NCBI GenBank assembly: GCA_019412865.1
Contig: DXOJ01000206.1
Location: 15,863-34,754 of the forward strand
Direction: 5' to 3'
DNA length: 18,892 bases
From: Bacteroides sp.
GTDB taxonomy: Bacteria; Bacteroidota; Bacteroidia; Bacteroidales; Bacteroidaceae
Shown: positions 18,890-18,892 of the stretch, in pieces
Layout of the letters: the number at the start of each line of letters is the position of its first letter
How positions within the stretch are numbered: position 1 is the first letter of the stretch
Position numbers and translations under genes: made by a program
The notes under the pieces: generated by a model
What the model was told of the DNA's origin: nothing
Databases searched by the model: none
What the model saw: the letters and a program-made list of their open reading frames with translations, nothing else

Positions 18890-18892
18890 ATA
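18841..18892. other. Possible junction or insertion breakpoint in the HTCS gene
   Basis: After GSFM-G (about 18834-18845) the HTCS pattern stops. None of the three forward frames resumes a propeller blade: one gives HLQKPVFSQISLRV and a stop, the other two stop after LAKTCV and LAKYL. A single-base frameshift therefore does not explain it. The edge of an insertion sequence, an inversion boundary or an assembly artefact would; too little sequence is visible to identify an element. Confidence 0.4.

Overview
The window looks like gut Bacteroides DNA, most likely from the B. ovatus / B. xylanisolvens group. It carries most of a xyloglucan polysaccharide utilization locus (XyGUL). The evidence is a SusC/SusD pair, several outer-membrane lipoproteins, a BACON-GH5 enzyme, TAnnTTTG-type promoter boxes, few clear Shine-Dalgarno sequences and the start of a hybrid two-component system (HTCS). 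From memory, gene order and key residues match the characterised B. ovatus XyGUL (BACOVA_02644 to 02659). The window therefore seems to be a variant of a known system, not a new kind of system.

Layout, left to right. On the minus strand, running off the left edge, is a GH3 beta-glucosidase (BoGH3B-like). A divergent promoter region of about 200 bases follows. Then, all on the plus strand: two paralogous GH43 alpha-L-arabinofuranosidases (BoGH43B-like, then BoGH43A-like); a strong inverted repeat over the second stop codon; and a tightly packed block of BACON-GH5 endo-xyloglucanase, SusC-type TonB-dependent transporter, SusD-type binding protein (SGBP-A) and the multidomain binding protein SGBP-B (gaps of 25, 23 and 13 bases). 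After a 65-base gap holding a terminator-like hairpin come a GH43-CBM6 lipoprotein, a GH9 endo-glucanase and the N-terminal sensor part of an HTCS. The HTCS ORF stops after 591 codons with an unfamiliar tail, three bases before the window ends.

How it works (established for the B. ovatus system, inferred here): the SGBPs hold xyloglucan at the cell surface, GH5A cuts the backbone, SusC/SusD import the oligosaccharides, and periplasmic GH9, GH43 and GH3 enzymes help take them apart. The HTCS senses the oligosaccharides and switches on the locus. The alpha-xylosidase (GH31), beta-galactosidase (GH2) and second GH3 of the B. ovatus locus are not in this window; they would be expected beyond the right edge.

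Two points stand out. A GH43-CBM6 gene sits between SGBP-B and GH9, where I recall no gene in the reference locus. The HTCS reading frame ends in sequence that fits no HTCS frame, which suggests an insertion, rearrangement or assembly junction. No gap between genes exceeds 300 bases. I found no tRNA, rRNA, CRISPR array or recognisable transposase gene.
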